From: a bacterium
GTDB taxonomy: Bacteria; Actinomycetota; Acidimicrobiia; Spongiisociales; UBA5794
Length of the DNA: 41,691 nt
Assembly: GCA_024226255.1 (NCBI GenBank)
Contig: JAAELU010000167.1
Location: 1 to 41,691 of the forward strand
Direction: 5' to 3'
Part shown: piece after piece, positions 40,545 through 41,691 of the stretch
Numbering within the stretch: position 1 is the stretch's first letter
Layout of the letters: the number at the start of each line of letters is the position of its first letter
Notes under the pieces: generated by a model
The model's database searches: none
What the model was told of the DNA's origin: nothing
Seen by the model: the letters and a program-made list of their open reading frames with translations, nothing else
Translations under genes and position numbers: made by a program

Positions 40545-41691
40545 AGCTAACGGACATCTCAGAGCGGATCCTCGCCAAGCTGCCGCCGCGTCTGGCGGAG
40601 GCGATCTACGGGGGTGCCCAGAAGATCCCGAAGGTGCAGCGCTTGCTGGAATCCGAGTACGAGGAGATGCTGGCGACGACACCAATCGAGCACCCGCCCG
40701 GCGACTTTCCAACATACGGCCACATTCCTTCCGAGCCCGTGGCTCGAGCCGACATCATGTCCGCCATGGAGACGATGTCGGCGAACGAACAGGAGGATTG
40801 GCAGGAGGGCCGCGCCTCGGGGGCCGTCTACCACGGCGATCCGGCGCACATCGACTTCCTCAATGACGTCTATGCCCTTCATTCCCAATCGAATCCGCTC
40901 CACGCCGATCTGTGGCCTTCGGCGGTGAAGTTTGAAGCCGAGATCGTGGCGATGACCGCCTCGATGCTCAACGCCTCCTCGACCGCCGACGAGATCGTGG
41001 GCACCGTGACATCCGGTGGTACCGAGTCGATCATCATGGCGATGAAGGCCTATCGGGATCTAGCCCAGATCCGGCGTCCCGAGATGGTGATCCCCGATTC
41101 GGCCCATGTCGCGTTCGACAAGGCGGCCCACTACCTGGGGATTCGCCAGATCCGGGTTCCGGTTGGCGCCGACTTCCGCGCTGACGTCGATGCCATGGCG
41201 CAGGCGGTGAGCCGGCGCACCGTGGTCGTGGCGGGTTCGGCACCCGGCTTCCCGCACGGGGTTGTTGACCCCATTGCGGAGTTGTCTGACATGGCGCGAG
41301 AGCGTGGCATCGGATTCCACACCGATGCATGTTTGGGTGGTTTCCTGCTGCCGTGGGCAGAAGAACTCGGCCGCGTCGTTCCCCGTTTCGATTTCCGGCT
41401 TCCGGGAGTCACGTCGATATCGGCCGACACGCACAAGTACGGATACGCCGCCAAAGGGACCTCCGTGGTTCTATACCGAGGCAGGGAGCTGCGCCACAAC
41501 CAGTACTTCGTGGCGTCTGACTGGCCCGGTGGACTGTACTACTCGCCAACAATGGCGGGCAGCCGTCCGGGAGCGTTGCTGGCAACGGCCTGGGCGGCGA
41601 TGTTGTCGATGGGCGAGGCCGGCTACCTCGACGCCACGCGGGCCATCCTCGAGGCGGCCGATCAGATTCGGCGCGGCATCGAGGGAATCCC
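40541..41691 (+). CDS. Sphingosine-1-phosphate lyase-like PLP enzyme, C-terminus cut by window edge
   Basis: The ATG at 40541 overlaps the kinase stop (ATGA) and the frame is open to the right edge, giving 383 residues. It is a PLP fold type I, group II decarboxylase-like protein. [13 protein letters not shown] and [20 protein letters not shown] match S1P lyases. [20 protein letters not shown] binds the phosphate of [17 protein letters not shown] carries the Asp, and [20 protein letters not shown] has the Schiff-base lysine at about 299. S1P lyase cleaves phosphorylated long-chain bases into an aldehyde and phosphoethanolamine. Whether the substrate here is a sphingoid or another phospho-amino alcohol is unknown. 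Confidence 0.9.
   Translation, partial: MKLTDISERILAKLPPRLAEAIYGGAQKIPKVQRLLESEYEEMLATTPIEHPPGDFPTYGHIPSEPVARADIMSAMETMSANEQEDWQEGRASGAVYHGDPAHIDFLNDVYALHSQSNPLHADLWPSAVKFEAEIVAMTASMLNASSTADEIVGTVTSGGTESIIMAMKAYRDLAQIRRPEMVIPDSAHVAFDKAAHYLGIRQIRVPVGADFRADVDAMAQAVSRRTVVVAGSAPGFPHGVVDPIAELSDMARERGIGFHTDACLGGFLLPWAEELGRVVPRFDFRLPGVTSISADTHKYGYAAKGTSVVLYRGRELRHNQYFVASDWPGGLYYSPTMAGSRPGALLATAWAAMLSMGEAGYLDATRAILEAADQIRRGIEGI

Overview
The window looks like a chromosomal segment of a high-GC (roughly 60-65 % by eye) actinobacterium, most likely an Acidimicrobiia-type lineage. This rests on the DUF222/HNH, DUF3052 and DUF3151 families, frequent GTG/TTG starts, many 4-bp start/stop overlaps, and several lipoproteins with long Thr-rich linkers. 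No rRNA, tRNA, CRISPR array, intact insertion sequence or prophage was seen. The placement is an inference from protein families, not from a marker gene.

Layout. 1-2.6 kb: the edge-truncated start of a DUF222/HNH endonuclease, a secreted/membrane protein and a DUF4342 protein. 2.6-5.9 kb: a decayed DM13-domain gene, then the threonine-to-glycine operon kbl-tdh with a DUF3052 gene, convergent with an isolated infA. 5.9-9.2 kb: a truncated CrcB-like ORF, a propeller lipoprotein, a tiny membrane peptide beside a foldable non-coding element, a CGNR zinc-finger protein and a cupin. 9.3-11.3 kb: an MttB-family methyltransferase overlapping a DinB-fold gene. 11.4-14.3 kb: a polymorphic-toxin/type-VII-like protein and a polysaccharide pyruvyl transferase, whose upstream regions share a promoter-like block. 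14.5-16.7 kb: Dabb protein plus 2-oxoacid dehydrogenase E1 alpha and beta. 16.9-21.8 kb: a small ORF, an EamA transporter and the beta-oxidation pair fadI-fadJ.

21.9-25.7 kb: a soluble/membrane gene pair, a lipoprotein, a peroxiredoxin-methyltransferase fusion, an ATP-dependent DNA ligase and a small conserved protein. 25.7-30.5 kb: two tandem secreted paralogues, each with ten propeller-type repeats followed by RTX calcium-binding repeats, then a four-TM protein. 30.6-35.9 kb: a LigD-type polymerase, a PKD-domain membrane protein, a serpin lipoprotein, a GNAT acetyltransferase, an SH3b lipoprotein and Hsp20. 36.0-38.7 kb: SurE, a DUF1963 protein, an enoyl-CoA hydratase/isomerase and DUF3151. 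39.0 kb to the end: an FGGY kinase overlapping a sphingosine-1-phosphate-lyase-like PLP enzyme that runs off the edge.

Metabolically the window holds acetyl-CoA-yielding modules (Kbl/Tdh, FadIJ, E1 alpha/beta), DNA repair pieces (LigC-like ligase, LigD-type polymerase, no Ku here) and a rich exported-protein set. The most unusual signals are heptanucleotide tandem repeats with different units in three gaps, the twin ten-repeat/RTX exoproteins, the peroxiredoxin-methyltransferase fusion, the kinase-lyase operon and the shared promoter block.
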